DNA from: Thermoleophilia bacterium
GTDB taxonomy: Bacteria > Actinomycetota > Thermoleophilia > Gaiellales > Gaiellaceae
DNA length: 5,878 bases
Direction: 5' to 3'
Assembly (NCBI GenBank): GCA_014534155.1
Contig: JACVSB010000123.1
Location: 1 to 5,878, forward strand
Part shown: positions 5,327-5,878 of the stretch, piece after piece
Layout: each line of letters starts with the position of its first letter
Numbering within the stretch: the first letter of the stretch is position 1
The notes under the pieces: generated by a model
Database searches by the model: none
Seen by the model: the letters and a program-made list of their open reading frames with translations, nothing else
Told to the model about the DNA's origin: nothing
Made by a program: the position numbers and the translations under genes

Positions 5327-5805
5327 CCGATCTTCGGGTCGGTATCGGGGTCGACGCCCACGCGCTCGCCGACGGGGTGCCGCTCGTCCTGGGTGGGATC
5401 GTCTTCCCCGGCCGGCGCGGGCTCGCGGGGCACTCGGACGGCGATGTTCTCGCGCACGCGCTCGTTGACGCCGTCCTCGGTGCGGCGGGCCTCGGGGACA
5501 TCGGCTCGCTCTTTCCTTCCGCCGACGAGCGCTGGAGAGGCGCGGACTCGCTCCGCCTGCTCGCGCACGCGTACGAGCGCGTACGCGTATCCGGCTGGCA
5601 GCTCGTGAACGCCGACTGCGTGCTCGTCGCCGAAGAACCGCGCATCGGGCCGCGCGGGACGGAGATGAGCGCCCGGCTCGCGGGGGCGCTCGGCGTCGAG
5701 CCGGGGCGCGTCTCCGTGCGAGCGACGACGACCGACGGGCTCGGGTTCACCGGCCGGGGCGAGGGGCTCGCGGCGCACGCGGTCGCCCTGCTCGAGCGGG
5801 GGTGA
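5323..5805 (+). CDS. ispF: 2-C-methyl-D-erythritol 2,4-cyclodiphosphate synthase IspF
   Basis: IspF cyclises CDP-methylerythritol 2-phosphate, releasing CMP. This is the fifth step of the MEP pathway, carried out by a zinc-dependent homotrimer. The 160-residue product is normal. The metal-binding Asp11 and His13 lie in GIGVDAHAL. GHSDGDVLAHALVDAVLGA supplies the third metal ligand, His45. GLGDIGSLFP, the ADS segment and the C-terminal ATTTDGLGFTGRGEG motif are all intact, so the enzyme should be active. The start chosen is GTG 5323, overlapping the previous stop as GTGA, like the ispD junction. GTG 5314 in the same frame would add three residues and cannot be excluded. IspE, which makes its substrate, is not in the window. 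The gene ends four bases from the stop codon of the convergent minus-strand gene. Confidence 0.98.
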   Translation: MTDLRVGIGVDAHALADGVPLVLGGIVFPGRRGLAGHSDGDVLAHALVDAVLGAAGLGDIGSLFPSADERWRGADSLRLLAHAYERVRVSGWQLVNADCVLVAEEPRIGPRGTEMSARLAGALGVEPGRVSVRATTTDGLGFTGRGEGLAAHAVALLERG

Positions 5806-5809
5806 CGAC

Positions 5810-5878
5810 TTACGGGAGCTGGACGCGTCCGCCCGCGACGCGGACGAGGGCGTCGCGGACGAGCGCGTCGACCGCTTC
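5810..5878 (-). CDS. C-terminal fragment of a convergent gene, possibly A/G-specific adenine glycosylase (MutY)
   Basis: On the minus strand an open frame enters from the window end and stops at TAA (5810-5812). The visible 22 residues are EAVDALVRDALVR followed by VAGGRVQLP, with 20 of 22 codons ending in G or C. A helix, a DALV turn and a short strand ending in RVQLP resemble the C-terminal tail of actinobacterial MutY proteins (typically a GLV...GR..LP ending). In M. tuberculosis mutY also lies close to disA, radA and carD. With so few residues this is a suggestion only. The plus strand can also be read open here, but with codon use unlike the neighbours. Confidence 0.4.
   Translation of the reverse strand, partial: EAVDALVRDALVRVAGGRVQLP

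Noticed and set aside
1..5878. Mobile elements, CRISPR arrays, tRNA or rRNA genes, long repeats
   Set aside because: None found on reading both strands; gene content and base composition are uniform and housekeeping in character.

Overview
The window is a GC-rich (roughly 70%), densely packed chromosomal segment. Codon third positions are almost all G or C, GTG and TTG starts are common, and adjacent genes overlap by a few bases. Gene content and order point to an actinobacterium. The carD-ispD-ispF block next to disA, radA and clpC is known from Mycobacterium. The radA-disA-(carD)-ispD-ispF order also resembles the Bacillus/Clostridium clpC-radA-disA locus. A deep actinobacterial lineage such as Thermoleophilia is my guess, but I cannot prove it from this window.

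Layout: (1) 1-666, the 3' end of clpC on the + strand. (2) 678-703, an 11-bp GC-rich hairpin in the tail-to-tail gap, a probable terminator for both neighbours. (3) 718-942, a tatA-type gene on the - strand. (4) 943-1061, a 119-bp divergent spacer with -10-like hexamers placed so that both tatA and radA could be leaderless. (5) 1062-3477, radA and disA overlapping by 26 bp. (6) 3478-3626, a comparatively AT-rich intergenic region with a good promoter candidate, a leader hairpin and a strong ribosome binding site for carD, which starts at TTG. (7) 3627-5805, carD, ispD, a small uncharacterised P-loop kinase-like gene, and ispF. The last three are joined by GTGA stop/start overlaps. (8) 5810-5878, the 3' end of a convergent - strand gene, probably a DNA-glycosylase-like protein (MutY is suggested only by gene neighbourhood and a short C-terminal resemblance).

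Functionally the window combines protein quality control (ClpC), DNA repair and recombination (RadA), the DNA-scanning c-di-AMP synthase DisA, global RNA-polymerase regulation (CarD), and two steps of non-mevalonate isoprenoid synthesis (IspD, IspF). The most unusual element is the 162-residue P-loop protein inserted between ispD and ispF. It is not IspE (a GHMP kinase) and has no assigned role in the pathway, yet it appears translationally coupled to both neighbours. No mobile element, CRISPR array, tRNA or rRNA was seen. Apart from this kinase and some regulatory details, the region is conserved housekeeping DNA.
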